Origin: an uncultured Opitutales bacterium | GTDB lineage: Bacteria > Verrucomicrobiota > Verrucomicrobiia > Opitutales > Oceanipulchritudinaceae | Direction of reading: 5' to 3' | NCBI GenBank assembly: GCA_913056355.1 | Contig: CAJXMX010000003.1 | Span: forward strand, 1 to 42,419 | Length of the DNA stretch: 42,419 nt | Shown here: positions 9,505 to 20,070 of the stretch, piece after piece | Layout of the letters: every line of letters begins with the position of its first letter | Position numbering within the stretch: the first letter of the stretch is position 1 | Position numbers and translations under genes: made by a program | The notes under the pieces: generated by a model | What the model saw: the letters and a program-made list of their open reading frames with translations, nothing else | Databases searched by the model: none | Told to the model about the DNA's origin: nothing

Positions 9505-10302
9505 TCAGGCCTTCTGGATGGCCGGGGAATAACAGGTGGTCCGCCCGCCGACGGTGATGAATTCCAGCGGCTGGCCGCTGACCGGGCAGGTTCCACCCCG
9601 TTTCCAGCGGTGGTTGAAGAGCCATGAGTCGGGTGGATTTCCCCAGTCCGTCCCGATGACCCGGAGGGCGTCCGCGCAGACCTCCTTGACCTTGCCGAAG
9701 AGCTGTCCCCGCTTGTAGGCGCTGAGCTCAAGCGGCCGGCTGGCCGGATGAATGCGGGCCCGCCAGAGAATTTCATCGGCCATCCAGTTGCCGACCCCGG
9801 GGAAGGATTCCTGGTCCAACAGGAGCGCTTTCAGCGGCTGGCGGGGGTGACGGGAGAGGATTTCGCGAAAGCGCTTCCGGTCGAAAGCCGACTCCTGCGG
9901 CTGGGGAGGCAGGCCGGCCCACCAAACGGGGGGACTGGCTGAGCGGTCGTGGAGCACCTTCCCGAACATGCGCGGATCCGTGAACACCAGGGCCAGCTTG
10001 TCGGTCACCAGGACCAGGTGCTCATGACGAGATGGCACGATCTCGGGATGGGCCGTCTGCAGGCGGCCGGACATGCCCAGGTGGATGCCCAGCCAGCTGT
10101 CATTGGAAAAGCGGAAGCACATTTGCTTCCCGTGGGCCAGGGAGTCGACCAGCCGGCTTCCCTTAAGCGCCTTCCCGATGGCCGTGGAGTCGGCCTCCCG
10201 GAATATCCGGGCCTTCGGGTGGAGCAGGACCTTCTCAATGGTCTGCCCCAGCCCCGGGGACCATTGCTTCCGGTAGAATTCGACCTCGGCTAGCTCCGGC
10301 AT
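9505..10302 (-). CDS. mutM: Formamidopyrimidine-DNA glycosylase (Fpg/MutM) family protein with degenerate zinc finger
   Basis: N-terminal MPELAEVEFYRK; KALLLDQESFPGVGNWMADEILWRARIHP H2TH region; C-terminal GGTCPVSGQPLEFITVGGRTTCYSPAIQKA. Confidence 0.88.
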   Translation of the reverse strand: MPELAEVEFYRKQWSPGLGQTIEKVLLHPKARIFREADSTAIGKALKGSRLVDSLAHGKQMCFRFSNDSWLGIHLGMSGRLQTAHPEIVPSRHEHLVLVTDKLALVFTDPRMFGKVLHDRSASPPVWWAGLPPQPQESAFDRKRFREILSRHPRQPLKALLLDQESFPGVGNWMADEILWRARIHPASRPLELSAYKRGQLFGKVKEVCADALRVIGTDWGNPPDSWLFNHRWKRGGTCPVSGQPLEFITVGGRTTCYSPAIQKA

Positions 10303-10314
10303 GGCTCCACGCGG

Positions 10315-12135
10315 CTAGAAGGACCAGAGGATGGGAACCAGGATGACGGTCCCCACGAAATAGAGCGTATTCAGCGGCAGGCCGATGCGGGCGAAGTCGG
10401 CGAAGCGATAACCGCCGACCGAGTAGACGTAAGTGTTGGTCTGGTAGCCGATGGGGGTCGAGAAGCTGGCCGAGCTGGCCACGCAGACGGCAATGATGAA
10501 GGGCCGGGGATCGATCCCGAGGGCAATCCCGAGATGGATGGCAATGGGGGCCATCAGGACCACGGTGGCGTTGTTGGAGAGGATTTCCGTCATCACCGTG
10601 GAGGTCAGGTAGAGGCAGGCCAGGATCAGGAGGAGGTTCCAGTTGCCCGGCAGGTTGAGATTGTCCAGACCGGCCAGGAGGGAGGCCAGATGGTTGGAAA
10701 GCCCCGTCGTGCCCATGGCACTGCCCAGTCCCAGCATGCCGTAGATGAGGATCAGGATGCTCCAGTCGATCGAGGCGTAGGCCTCTTTCGGCCGCAGGAC
10801 CCCGGTCAGGAGGATAATCGCCACCCCGATAATGGCGGCCGCGGTGATGGGCAGGATATTCAGGGAGACCGAACCGACCACGCCGATCATGGTTCCCATG
10901 ACGATGGGAGCCTGCTTGCGGAAATCCTTGGGCGAGGTGTGGGGACGGTCCAGGAGCAGGATATCGTCTCCCCGGCGAATCTGTTCCCGGGCCTGGTCGG
11001 TTCCCATCATGAGGATGGTGTCCCCTTCCTCAAGGGGCAGGGTATCGATTCGCTCGCGCATGTTCATGCCCCGACGGTGAATGGCCAGGATGATCATCCG
11101 GAACCGCTGGCGGAAATTCAGTTCATGAATGGTTTTTCCAATAATGGTGGAGCGCGGGCCGATGACCCCCTCCACGATGGCCCCTTCATGGGCCGAGATG
11201 GTCTCCAGTCCCTCCCGCTCCTCCACGGCCAGGCGCAGCCCCTCCACCGAGCGGGCCTGGACAAAGCCGCTGGGCCGGCAGGCCAGGACCAGCCGGTCCC
11301 CGGCCATCAGGGTGCAATCCGCCAGTTTTTCCTCAACGGCCACCCCGTTGCGGATGATTTCCAGGAGCCGGACCCCCTTGACCTTCTGCAAGTCGCTGTT
11401 GCGGAAGGTCTTGTCGATCAACGCGCTGTTGGGCCGAATAAAGGCCTCGGTGAAGAACTCCTTGCGCTCCTCGTCACTCAGGATGGAGGTCAGGGTCTCC
11501 CGCACCGGCAATTGCCGGTTGGCGAAGAGAACCAGGTAAAGGATGCTCAGCCCCATCAGGGGAACCCCCACCTTGCTCAGTTCAAACATGCTTAGGGGGG
11601 GGTATCCGCCGGCCTCGATGATCCCGCTGGCCAGGATGTTGGTGCTGGTGCCGACGAGGGTGCAGACGCCGCCGAAAATGGAGGCATAGCTGAGCGGAAT
11701 CAGCAGCTTGGAGGCGGGGGTCTTGAGCTTCTTGGCCAGGGTCAGGACCACCGGCATGAAGATGACCACCACCGGGGTGTTGTTGATGAATGCCGAAATA
11801 AGGGCCACCAGGATAACCATGACGACCAGGAGCCCGCGGTAGCCCAGCTTGGTCAATCCGTCCAGGATCCGGGCCAGGTTGTCGATCAGGCCGCATTTCT
11901 CGAGGGCCGCGCTGAGGATAAAGAGGGCCCCGATGGCCAGCGGGGCGGGATTGGAAAAGACCGACAGCAGCTCCTCCAGCGAGGGCAGGGTCTCAGAGAA
12001 AGGAAGAAAGGTGGCCAGAATCAGGATGCCGAAGACCAGGATCGCGGTCATGTCGGTCGGGATGCGTTCCCAGACGAAGCTGACCAGCGCGGCCAGCAGC
12101 ACGAACAAAACAAAAATTTCCTCCCAGCTGAGCAT
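10315..12135 (-). CDS. SLC13/DASS-type (sodium/sulfate-like) permease with central TrkA-C domains
   Basis: ORF extends to 12174; start at 12135 (MLSWEEIFVLFVLLAAL) seems more likely. INNTPVVVIFMPVVLTLAKK, SYASIFGGVCTLVGTSTNIL, SASFSTPIGYQTNTYVYSVGGYRF; RCK_C-like domains in the middle. Confidence 0.88.
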   Translation of the reverse strand: MLSWEEIFVLFVLLAALVSFVWERIPTDMTAILVFGILILATFLPFSETLPSLEELLSVFSNPAPLAIGALFILSAALEKCGLIDNLARILDGLTKLGYRGLLVVMVILVALISAFINNTPVVVIFMPVVLTLAKKLKTPASKLLIPLSYASIFGGVCTLVGTSTNILASGIIEAGGYPPLSMFELSKVGVPLMGLSILYLVLFANRQLPVRETLTSILSDEERKEFFTEAFIRPNSALIDKTFRNSDLQKVKGVRLLEIIRNGVAVEEKLADCTLMAGDRLVLACRPSGFVQARSVEGLRLAVEEREGLETISAHEGAIVEGVIGPRSTIIGKTIHELNFRQRFRMIILAIHRRGMNMRERIDTLPLEEGDTILMMGTDQAREQIRRGDDILLLDRPHTSPKDFRKQAPIVMGTMIGVVGSVSLNILPITAAAIIGVAIILLTGVLRPKEAYASIDWSILILIYGMLGLGSAMGTTGLSNHLASLLAGLDNLNLPGNWNLLLILACLYLTSTVMTEILSNNATVVLMAPIAIHLGIALGIDPRPFIIAVCVASSASFSTPIGYQTNTYVYSVGGYRFADFARIGLPLNTLYFVGTVILVPILWSF

Positions 12136-12212
12136 GAATGCTAATCGATGATGGTCATTTTCCTTCCCGAGCAAGGTAAAAATTCAGGCCCGACAATGGA
12201 GGGGCAATGTGG

Positions 12213-12244
12213 TTGACAGCGATTATGGGGCTCCATGGTATGCA
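12213..12244 (+). promoter_or_regulatory. Candidate sigma70-like promoter for the beta-barrel gene
   Basis: TTGACA at 12213-12218; possible -10 around GGTATG/TATGCA at 12237-12244 (weak match). Fits the alternative GTG start at 12274. Confidence 0.3.
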
Positions 12245-13470
12245 GGCATAACCTTTTCAAAGATACGTTGCCCGTGAAATTTGGAAACAACTCTTCCCGG
12301 TTCCTGAAGCCGTCCCTTGTCATCGCCTTCCTGGCGGCCACTTCCTGTGCCTGGGCCCAGTCGCCCACCTACCGGCCGCCTCCGCCCCCGACCAAGGGGA
12401 CCGCCCTCGAACTGCGCCTGCGCTACCTCATGGCCCCCGATATCGGATTCGGGGGATTTGGCACCATCCCCATGCGGAATGTCTACGAGACGAGCGAGAA
12501 CATCTTTCTCGGAACCCAGCGCTATATCGAATACGACGATGGTTTTCTGTCCCAGGACTACAAGAAGGCCTCGCTGGTGGCCGGTGAAGCTCCCAACCAG
12601 GAGCGTGTTCCCTCCGACAACCGGGATGCCACCTCCTACTTTGCCTACAACGACGAGAGCCAGGTCAATCCCGATGATCCGACCTCCCTCATCTTTCACC
12701 GTTACGCCTCGGTCGGGGATCCCGATATCCAGATGGAAGGCAGCAGCAGTGGTTCCATGGGCTGGGAGTTGAATTATACCAAGGTCATCAACCGCCGGCG
12801 TAACCTGGGCTTCCTGGTCGGTTTCAGTTTCAACGGATTTGATTCCCGGTTCAACGATTCCATCGCCGCCGACCTTTATGTTGAGTCGTTCCAGCACGAC
12901 ATGTATCAAGGGGTTGACGTCCCGGATCTCCCGGATCCGATTGAAAACGACGACGGGACGGTAACCCAGGACCCTTACATCGGGGACCAGGTCCACCCGG
13001 ACGAGGGGACCACCGACCTCCTGGAATGGGCTGCCAGCCAGGAATCCGATGAGCTCATTGCCGACGGGGCCACCGTGGACGCCCAGGCCGACCTCCGCTC
13101 CAGCGTCTACAATTTCCGGGCCGGGCCCACCTACAACCTGGCCCTCGGCAATACCTTCGGGTTCAACCTTGGGGCCGGGGTCAGTGCCGTTTATTTCAAT
13201 GGCCGCTTCTCCGCCTACGAGATCCTTATGGGAACCGGGGCGGAAATCGATCCCAGCCGCTCCCTGACCACCACCGAGGAGAGCGAGTGGCAGCTGGGCG
13301 GCTATGTCGATGCCAGCGCCTATGTCAACGTGACGGAGCGGGTCAGCTTTTTCAGCGGCTTCCAGGTGCAGAGCGGCAGCACCTACACGCAACAGAATGA
13401 AGAGCGCCAGGCCAGTGTGGACTTCAACTCGCAAGTCTATGTCCACGCCGGAATGGGGATTAAATTCTGA
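12235..13470 (+). CDS. Outer-membrane beta-barrel protein, uncharacterised family
   Basis: Signal peptide [20 protein letters not shown]; amphipathic strands; terminal aromatic ..HAGMGIKF. True start may be GTG 12274 ([13 protein letters not shown]). Confidence 0.7.
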   Translation: MVCRHNLFKDTLPVKFGNNSSRFLKPSLVIAFLAATSCAWAQSPTYRPPPPPTKGTALELRLRYLMAPDIGFGGFGTIPMRNVYETSENIFLGTQRYIEYDDGFLSQDYKKASLVAGEAPNQERVPSDNRDATSYFAYNDESQVNPDDPTSLIFHRYASVGDPDIQMEGSSSGSMGWELNYTKVINRRRNLGFLVGFSFNGFDSRFNDSIAADLYVESFQHDMYQGVDVPDLPDPIENDDGTVTQDPYIGDQVHPDEGTTDLLEWAASQESDELIADGATVDAQADLRSSVYNFRAGPTYNLALGNTFGFNLGAGVSAVYFNGRFSAYEILMGTGAEIDPSRSLTTTEESEWQLGGYVDASAYVNVTERVSFFSGFQVQSGSTYTQQNEERQASVDFNSQVYVHAGMGIKF

Positions 13471-13514
13471 TTGTTCCCCTTTCCCACATTTCAATACCAA
13501 CCACCGGAACCTCA

Positions 13515-14033
13515 ATGATTGAGCGCAAATCCTCCTATGACCGCGAAGACCTGATCAAATGCGGCCACGGCCAGCTGTTTGAACCGGGGCACGCCCTGTT
13601 GCCCCTGCCGGACATGCTGATGTTCGACCGGATCTCCCACATCACCGCGGATGGCGGCGCCCATGGGAAAGGGGAAGTGGTCGCCGAACTGGATGTCGAT
13701 CCGGAGTTGTGGTTCTTCGCCTGCCATTTCAAGGGGGATCCCGTCATGCCCGGTTGCCTCGGACTGGACGCATTGTGGCAGTTGGTCGGCTTTTTCATCA
13801 CCTGGTCCGGCCACCTCGGCAAGGGGCGTGCGCTCGGGGTCGGGGAAGTCAAATTTACCGGGCAGATCCTGCCCACCCACAAGAAGGTCACTTACCGGAT
13901 CAACATTCACCGCCTTATGACCAGCCGTCTCAAGCTGGCCATCGCCGACGGGGAAGTCCTCGTGGACGGGAAGTCGATCTACACCGCTTCCAACTTGAAG
14001 GTCGGCCTCTTCACAGAAACGACCAATTTCTAG
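13515..14033 (+). CDS. fabA: 3-hydroxydecanoyl-ACP dehydratase/isomerase FabA
   Basis: [53 protein letters not shown]: FabA hotdog-fold hallmarks. Confidence 0.95.
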   Translation: MIERKSSYDREDLIKCGHGQLFEPGHALLPLPDMLMFDRISHITADGGAHGKGEVVAELDVDPELWFFACHFKGDPVMPGCLGLDALWQLVGFFITWSGHLGKGRALGVGEVKFTGQILPTHKKVTYRINIHRLMTSRLKLAIADGEVLVDGKSIYTASNLKVGLFTETTNF

Positions 14034-14073
14034 AGGCCCGAAACCCGAAACCCGAAACCAGCAACCATTTATC

Positions 14074-15294
14074 ATGCAAAAACGTCGAGTAGTCGTCACC
14101 GGTATGGGCATTGTCTCCTGCATCGGGGAAGGGATTCCGGCCGTTACGGATTCCCTTCGCAAACTGAGCAGCGGGATCCGTTTCAACCCCCGTTACGCCG
14201 AGCTGGGGCTGCGCAGCCAGATTTCCGGCAGTATCCAGAATATCGAGGACCTGATCGCCAAGGTCGATCGCAAGCTGACCCGCTTCATGGGGGATGCGGC
14301 CCTCTTCGCCTATCTTTCCATGCAACAGGCCATTGAGGACAGCGGCCTTGAACCGGCCCTGGTCTCGCATCCGCGCACGGGCCTCATTGCCGGCTCCGGC
14401 GGCGGTTCGCCGGTCAACCAGGTGGAGGGCATGGAAATATTGCGGGACCGCGGCATCCGGCGCGTCGGCGCCTTCCGGGTTCCCCGGATCATGTCGAGCA
14501 CCGTCTCGGCCAACCTGTGCACGGCCTTTGCCATTCTCGGACTCAATTACTCCATCACTTCCGCCTGCGCCACCAGCGCCCACGGTATCGGGGCTGCCGC
14601 AGAACAGATCGCCTGGGGCAACCAGGACGTCATGTTCGCCGGTGGCGGGGAAGAAGAGAGCGCCGAACTGACCCTTTTCTTCGACGCCATGGGGGCCCTG
14701 TCCTCCAAGTACAATGACACCCCGCAAACGGCCAGCCGTCCCTTTGACGCCACCCGTGACGGCTTTGTCGCCGCCGGGGGCGGAGCCATGCTGGTCCTCG
14801 AGGAGTATGAGCACGCCAAAGCCCGCGGGGCGAAGATCTACGCGGAAATCATCGGCTACGGGGCCAACAGCGACGGGGCTGACATGGTCGCCCCGAGCGG
14901 TGAAGGCGCCGTCCGCTGCATGCAGATGGCCTTGAAGGATGTGGACCGTCCGGTGGACTACATTAACGCCCATGGCACCAGCACCCCGGCCGGCGACATG
15001 ACCGAGCTCAAGGCGGTCCGCAATGTCTTCGGGGAGCAGATTCCGGCCATCAGCTCAACCAAGAGCCTGACCGGACACAGCCTTGGGGCCACCGGTGCCC
15101 AGGAAGCCATCTACAGCCTGATCATGATGCAGGAGGGCTTCATTTCCGGCAGTGCCAACATCCAGACCCTCGATCCGGAGGCGGAAGGATTTCCCATTGT
15201 CCGCGAGACCCGGGAGGCCAGGCTGGATGTGGTCCTCAGCAACAGTTTCGGCTTCGGCGGCACCAACGCCTCGCTGGTCTTCGGCCGGGTTTAA
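14074..15294 (+). CDS. fabB: 3-oxoacyl-ACP synthase I FabB
   Basis: [15 protein letters not shown]; active-site [43 protein letters not shown]; follows fabA. Confidence 0.95.
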   Translation: MQKRRVVVTGMGIVSCIGEGIPAVTDSLRKLSSGIRFNPRYAELGLRSQISGSIQNIEDLIAKVDRKLTRFMGDAALFAYLSMQQAIEDSGLEPALVSHPRTGLIAGSGGGSPVNQVEGMEILRDRGIRRVGAFRVPRIMSSTVSANLCTAFAILGLNYSITSACATSAHGIGAAAEQIAWGNQDVMFAGGGEEESAELTLFFDAMGALSSKYNDTPQTASRPFDATRDGFVAAGGGAMLVLEEYEHAKARGAKIYAEIIGYGANSDGADMVAPSGEGAVRCMQMALKDVDRPVDYINAHGTSTPAGDMTELKAVRNVFGEQIPAISSTKSLTGHSLGATGAQEAIYSLIMMQEGFISGSANIQTLDPEAEGFPIVRETREARLDVVLSNSFGFGGTNASLVFGRV

Positions 15295-16178
15295 CCGGCA
15301 GGCGGGACGCCTGCCGCACTGACAGGGTCCGGCTTTGACAGCCTCGGCATGAGGAGGAAGTAGAGGGCGGCCAGGCCGCCGTAGGTGGTGATGATGCCGA
15401 CCGTCTCGTGCATGGTCAGGTAAGCGCTGTCCGGCAGATGCGGGGCCAGCAGGATAATGACCACGATCCGCAGGCTGTTGAAGAAAAGCCCCAGGACGAG
15501 TGCCACAATGAGCCAGAGCAGGCGGTCAAACCACGAGAGCCGGCGGAAGAAGACAATGATGGTGGCCATCAGCAGGCAGGAGCTGACCATCCCGAAGCCG
15601 TTGCACTCGGGCGCGACGTGGAACGGTTGGCCGTTGTTGAGGAGCATCAACTTGGGTCCTTCCTGCGCGGAATAGATGCCCAGCTCGACCTGCTGGCCGA
15701 GCATCTGCAGGCCGGCCGCGGCCCACTTCCCGGCCAGGGTCCGCAAGGGCCAGTCGAGGAGCGGCATGATCACCGCGATGCCGGCGAAAAGGGTGAAGGC
15801 GACCAGGCTGGACCAGACCAGCCGTTTCTGCTCGTGGCCGAAGAGGTAGAGCAGGAGGGAGGCCAGGCACAGGCTCAGGGAAGCCAGGATGATGAGATTC
15901 AGCCGGGTGAAGATGGCCAGGACCAGGAGGGCATAGGAAACGACCAGCAACAGCTGCACCGTGTCGGTAAAGCGGAACACCGGCTTCAGGGAAATGTGCT
16001 TTTCGTAGACCAGCAGACCGACGGTGATGACCAGCACGATGAAGGCGTTGAGCAGCTGCTCGTGGGCGAAGGTCTGGCGGGTCAGCCAGTCCAGCACCGG
16101 CAGGAAGACCAGCCCCGAGATGACGAAAATCAGGATGGGCAGGACCCGTTCGGAATCGAGTTTTGCAGCCAGTTTCAT
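15291..16178 (-). CDS. Exosortase/archaeosortase-like transmembrane cysteine protease
   Basis: In-frame start at 16178 ([14 protein letters not shown]) within ORF 15291..16415. Multi-TM with [12 protein letters not shown] (Cys), [10 protein letters not shown] (Arg) and LTMHETVG (His) in exosortase order. Confidence 0.78.
   Translation of the reverse strand: MKLAAKLDSERVLPILIFVISGLVFLPVLDWLTRQTFAHEQLLNAFIVLVITVGLLVYEKHISLKPVFRFTDTVQLLLVVSYALLVLAIFTRLNLIILASLSLCLASLLLYLFGHEQKRLVWSSLVAFTLFAGIAVIMPLLDWPLRTLAGKWAAAGLQMLGQQVELGIYSAQEGPKLMLLNNGQPFHVAPECNGFGMVSSCLLMATIIVFFRRLSWFDRLLWLIVALVLGLFFNSLRIVVIILLAPHLPDSAYLTMHETVGIITTYGGLAALYFLLMPRLSKPDPVSAAGVPPAG
15296..15316. repeat. Perfect 9-bp palindrome, REP-like / possible terminator
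   Basis: CGGCAGGCG-GGA-CGCCTGCCG, 2 bp past the fabB stop and inside the last codons of the exosortase-like gene. Confidence 0.7.
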
Positions 16179-16188
16179 CGACAGGTTG

Positions 16189-19100
16189 CTACCGTCCCCA
16201 GCGCGGCTGGGGGGCCACCGGAGGGGGGACGCTGATCTTGACGTCGCGGACCGCGGGATGCCTGCGAAGGGTCTGGAACTGTTCCTTGTTGAGCTGCCAT
16301 TCGAGGGAGCTGGCCAGGTCGGCCAGGACCATCTGTCCGTTGTCGAGGAGGATGCCGACCCGGACGGGCGTCTGGCCCATGCGCTGTTCCAGCTCGGTGC
16401 GAAGCAGCTGGACAAAGTCCCCCGACTGGCCGTTGGGGCTGATGACGAAGGTAATTCCCTGGACCAGGTCGGAGATGGCCGTTTCCAGGGGCCGCAGGCT
16501 GTTCATGGCCAGCTGCACCTCGTCGTCCTGGCGGCGCATGACCTGTCCCTCGAGGAGGACCAGTTTCCCTTCCTCGATGGCGGGTCCGAATTCCGCATAG
16601 CAGTTGGCGAAGGCGTTGACGGTATAGGTGTCGCTGGAGGTGGCGATGGTAACAATGGCCCAGGGCCGGTTGTCCTTGCGGGAAATCTTCCGGCCCACGC
16701 CGGTGATGACGCCGCAGAGGCGGAAGAGCTCCCGGTTTTCCATCAGCCGCCAGTCGTCTCCCTTGAAGGTGTCCACTGCCTGGGCCAGGTGCCGGAAGGG
16801 ATTCATCGGGTGGCCGCTGACATAGAACCCGAGCAGCTCGCGCTCGCACTTCAGCTTCTCGTTCAACGGCATGACCGGGCCTTTCTTCGTCGGGGCGGCC
16901 TGCTTCCTGTCCGCGGCCGGCTCGGCCATCTCGAACATGTCGAACATGTTGGCCTGTCCGACCTCCTCGTCCTTTCTCAGGGCCTGTATCTCGCCCAGGG
17001 TGGCGTCCAGTTCCGCCAGGATGGCCCCCCGGTCTTCCCCGAGGGTGTCAAAGGCGCCCGCCTTAACCAGGTTTTCCAGGACCCGCTTGTTGGCGGTTCC
17101 GGAATCCAGGCGGCGGGCGAAGTCGCCGAAATCCTTGAACGGGCCGCCTTCCGTGCGGGCCTCCAGGATGGCATGGGAAGGACCGCCCCCGACTCCCTTG
17201 ATGGCCCCCAGGCCAAAGCGGATGCAGGCCGTGTCATTTTCCATGACCGGGGCGAACGACTCCAGGGAGGCGTTCACGTCGGGACCGAGAACCTGGATGT
17301 CCATGGAGGCGGTTTCCTCGATGAAGTGGGCCACCTTGTCGGCGTTGCCCAGCTCGCAGCCCAAAACCGCCGCCATGAACTCGACCGGGTAGTTGGCCTT
17401 GAGGTAGGCGGTGCGGTAGGAGAGCATGGCGTAGGCGGCCGAGTGGGACTTGTTGAAGCCGTACTCGGCGAACTTGGCCAGGATTTCCCAGATGGCCTCG
17501 GCGTCGCGTTTGTCGATGCCGTTGGTCTCCCTGGCCTTCTCGACGAAAATCTTTTCCTGCTTGGCCATGATCTCGGGAATCTTTTTCCCCATGGCCCGGC
17601 GCAGGAGGTCGGCGTCCCCGAGGGTGTAACCGGCGATGATCCGGGCCGATTCCATGACCTGTTCCTGGTAGACCAGGACGCCGTAGGTCTCCTGGACCAG
17701 CTCCTTGAGCAGGGGGTGGGGGATCTGGACCTTGGCCGGATCCTTCTTCCCCTCGATGAACTGCGGGATGAACTTCATCGGCCCGGGACGGTAGAGGGCG
17801 ATCAAGGCGATGATTTCCTCGAACTTGGACAGGCCGATCTGCCGGCAAAGGGACTGCATGCCCTCGGATTCCAGCTGGAAGACCCCGATGGTATGGCCGG
17901 CGTTGAGCAGGTCGTAGGTCTTCTTATCGTCCAGCGGGACCTTCTCGATGTCGAAATCCTCCATTCCGGGCCGGCGGCGGATGTGGTCCTGGGCGTCGGC
18001 GATGACGGTCAGGGTCTTGAGGCCGAGAAAGTCGCACTTGAGCATGCCCAGGTCCTCGACCGGGCCCTTGGCGTACTGGGTGGTCAGGTCGCCTTCCTGC
18101 AGGGTGACCGGAACCAGGTTGGTCAGGGGCTGGTCCCCGATGATGATCCCGCAGGCATGCTTGCCGGTGTTGCGGACCATGCCCTCGATGACATGGCCCT
18201 GCTTGATGATTTCCGAAACCACCTGATCCGACTTCATTTCCGCCTGCAGCTCGAGGGATCGCTCGATAGCCTTGTCGAGGGAAATGTTGAGGTCGTCCGG
18301 GACCATCTTAGCCAGTTGGTTAGCCCGGGCGTACTCGACATCCATGACCCGGGCCAGGTCGCGGACCACCATCTTGGCCCCGAACTTGCCGTAGGTAATG
18401 ATGTTCGCCACCCGGTCTTCGCCGTACTTGTGGCGCACGTAGTTGACCACCTCATCCCGGCGGCGCATGCAGAAATCGACGTCAAAGTCCGGCGGGGAGA
18501 CGCGCTCGAGGGAGAGCATCCGCTCGAAAAGGAGGCCGAAGCGGAGCGGATCGATGTCGGTGATGCGGAGGGAATAGGCGATCAGGCTGCCGGCGCCGGA
18601 ACCGCGTCCCGGACCGACCGGGATGCCCTGGCTGCGCGCCCAGTGGATAAAGTCCCAGGTGATGAGAAAGTAGTCGACGAAGCCGGTGCCGGTGATGATG
18701 GCCAACTCGTAGTCCAGCTTGTCGCAGACTTCCCGGTCGAAGACGTCGCTGCCGGGCTCGAAATCCCCCTGGCCGATGGCATCCGGGCGGAGGAAATCCG
18801 GGTGATCCCGGCGGATGGCATCGTAGTCGATGCCGTACCGCTCCTTGAGCCCCTCCTTGCAGAGCTGGAAAAGGAACAGGCCGTTGCGGCGGTAGGCGGC
18901 CCGGGTTTCCTCGTCGAGGCTGACCGGCTCCTGTTCCTCCCGCAGCAGGACCTTGTTCTTCTCCTGCACGTAGATGTCGAGGATGACATTGAAGCGGTCC
19001 GGATCCTCCGCTACAGTGACCTCCTGCGGCTTTTCAAAGACCGGGTAATGGTCGACTCCGAACTCGATTTTCAGATCCACCATTTCCGCCACCTTGAGGG

Positions 19101-19974
19101 TGTTGTCCATGGATTCCGGCAGTTCCCCGAAGAAGACCTCCATCTCGCTGCGGCTCTTGAGGTAGAACTCATGGTTGGGGTAGCGCATGCGGTTCTCGTC
19201 GCTGATCCGCCGCCCGGTCTGGATACAGAGCAGGGCGTCGTGCGGCTGCCAGTCCTCCTTGTAGACATAGTGGACGTCGTTGGCGCAGACAATGGGGAGG
19301 TCGAACTCCCTGGCCAGCTTGACCAGCATGGGCAGGATTCGCTTCTGGGCCGGCATCCCGTGGTTCTGCAGCTCGATAAAGTAATTCTCCTTGCCGAAGA
19401 TGTCGATGAACTGGCCGGTCGCCTGCCGCGCCCCCTCGAAATCGTTGTAGATCAGGTGCTGGGAGGCCACGCCGTTGATGCAGCCGCTCAGGGCGATGAT
19501 CCCCTCGGCATGGGCGGCCAGTTTCTCCATGTCGGTCCGCGGACGGTAGTACATGCCGTTCACATGGGCGTCCGAGATCAGCTTGACCAGGTTCTGGTAG
19601 CCCTTGAAGTTCTTGGCTATCAGGGTCTTGTGGTGGATCAGGTTGGAGGGGAAGTTTTCCGGTCCCAACTCGTCCTCGGGGATGTCGTCGATATCGTCCG
19701 AGCGCTGGCGGTCCCGCTTGGGCCGCTCCGCCTGCCTGTGGTCGTGGACCAGGTAGATTTCGCAGCCGATGAGGGGCTTGATCCCGGCCTTCTGGCAGGC
19801 CCGGTAGAAATTGACCGCCCCGAAGAGGTTGCCGTGGTCGGTCATGGCCAGGGCCGGCATGTTCAGCTCCTGGCAGCGCTGCATGTAGCGGTCGATCCGG
19901 GCGCAGCCGTCCAGCAGGGAATAGTCGGTGTGACAATGCAGGTGGACGAAGGGCTTTTCTGGATCGGATGGCAT
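16189..19974 (-). CDS. dnaE: DNA polymerase III subunit alpha DnaE
   Basis: PHP N-terminus [76 protein letters not shown]-terminal OB domain. Confidence 0.97.
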   Translation of the reverse strand: MPSDPEKPFVHLHCHTDYSLLDGCARIDRYMQRCQELNMPALAMTDHGNLFGAVNFYRACQKAGIKPLIGCEIYLVHDHRQAERPKRDRQRSDDIDDIPEDELGPENFPSNLIHHKTLIAKNFKGYQNLVKLISDAHVNGMYYRPRTDMEKLAAHAEGIIALSGCINGVASQHLIYNDFEGARQATGQFIDIFGKENYFIELQNHGMPAQKRILPMLVKLAREFDLPIVCANDVHYVYKEDWQPHDALLCIQTGRRISDENRMRYPNHEFYLKSRSEMEVFFGELPESMDNTLKVAEMVDLKIEFGVDHYPVFEKPQEVTVAEDPDRFNVILDIYVQEKNKVLLREEQEPVSLDEETRAAYRRNGLFLFQLCKEGLKERYGIDYDAIRRDHPDFLRPDAIGQGDFEPGSDVFDREVCDKLDYELAIITGTGFVDYFLITWDFIHWARSQGIPVGPGRGSGAGSLIAYSLRITDIDPLRFGLLFERMLSLERVSPPDFDVDFCMRRRDEVVNYVRHKYGEDRVANIITYGKFGAKMVVRDLARVMDVEYARANQLAKMVPDDLNISLDKAIERSLELQAEMKSDQVVSEIIKQGHVIEGMVRNTGKHACGIIIGDQPLTNLVPVTLQEGDLTTQYAKGPVEDLGMLKCDFLGLKTLTVIADAQDHIRRRPGMEDFDIEKVPLDDKKTYDLLNAGHTIGVFQLESEGMQSLCRQIGLSKFEEIIALIALYRPGPMKFIPQFIEGKKDPAKVQIPHPLLKELVQETYGVLVYQEQVMESARIIAGYTLGDADLLRRAMGKKIPEIMAKQEKIFVEKARETNGIDKRDAEAIWEILAKFAEYGFNKSHSAAYAMLSYRTAYLKANYPVEFMAAVLGCELGNADKVAHFIEETASMDIQVLGPDVNASLESFAPVMENDTACIRFGLGAIKGVGGGPSHAILEARTEGGPFKDFGDFARRLDSGTANKRVLENLVKAGAFDTLGEDRGAILAELDATLGEIQALRKDEEVGQANMFDMFEMAEPAADRKQAAPTKKGPVMPLNEKLKCERELLGFYVSGHPMNPFRHLAQAVDTFKGDDWRLMENRELFRLCGVITGVGRKISRKDNRPWAIVTIATSSDTYTVNAFANCYAEFGPAIEEGKLVLLEGQVMRRQDDEVQLAMNSLRPLETAISDLVQGITFVISPNGQSGDFVQLLRTELEQRMGQTPVRVGILLDNGQMVLADLASSLEWQLNKEQFQTLRRHPAVRDVKISVPPPVAPQPRWGR

Positions 19975-20070
19975 GTTGGAATCTTTAGGCTGAACGGGTT
20001 CCCGGTAAAGTGTGTTCCCCTCTTTTTGTTCACATCTTCTTCCCCTTCGTTCAATCTCGGTGGAATCACG

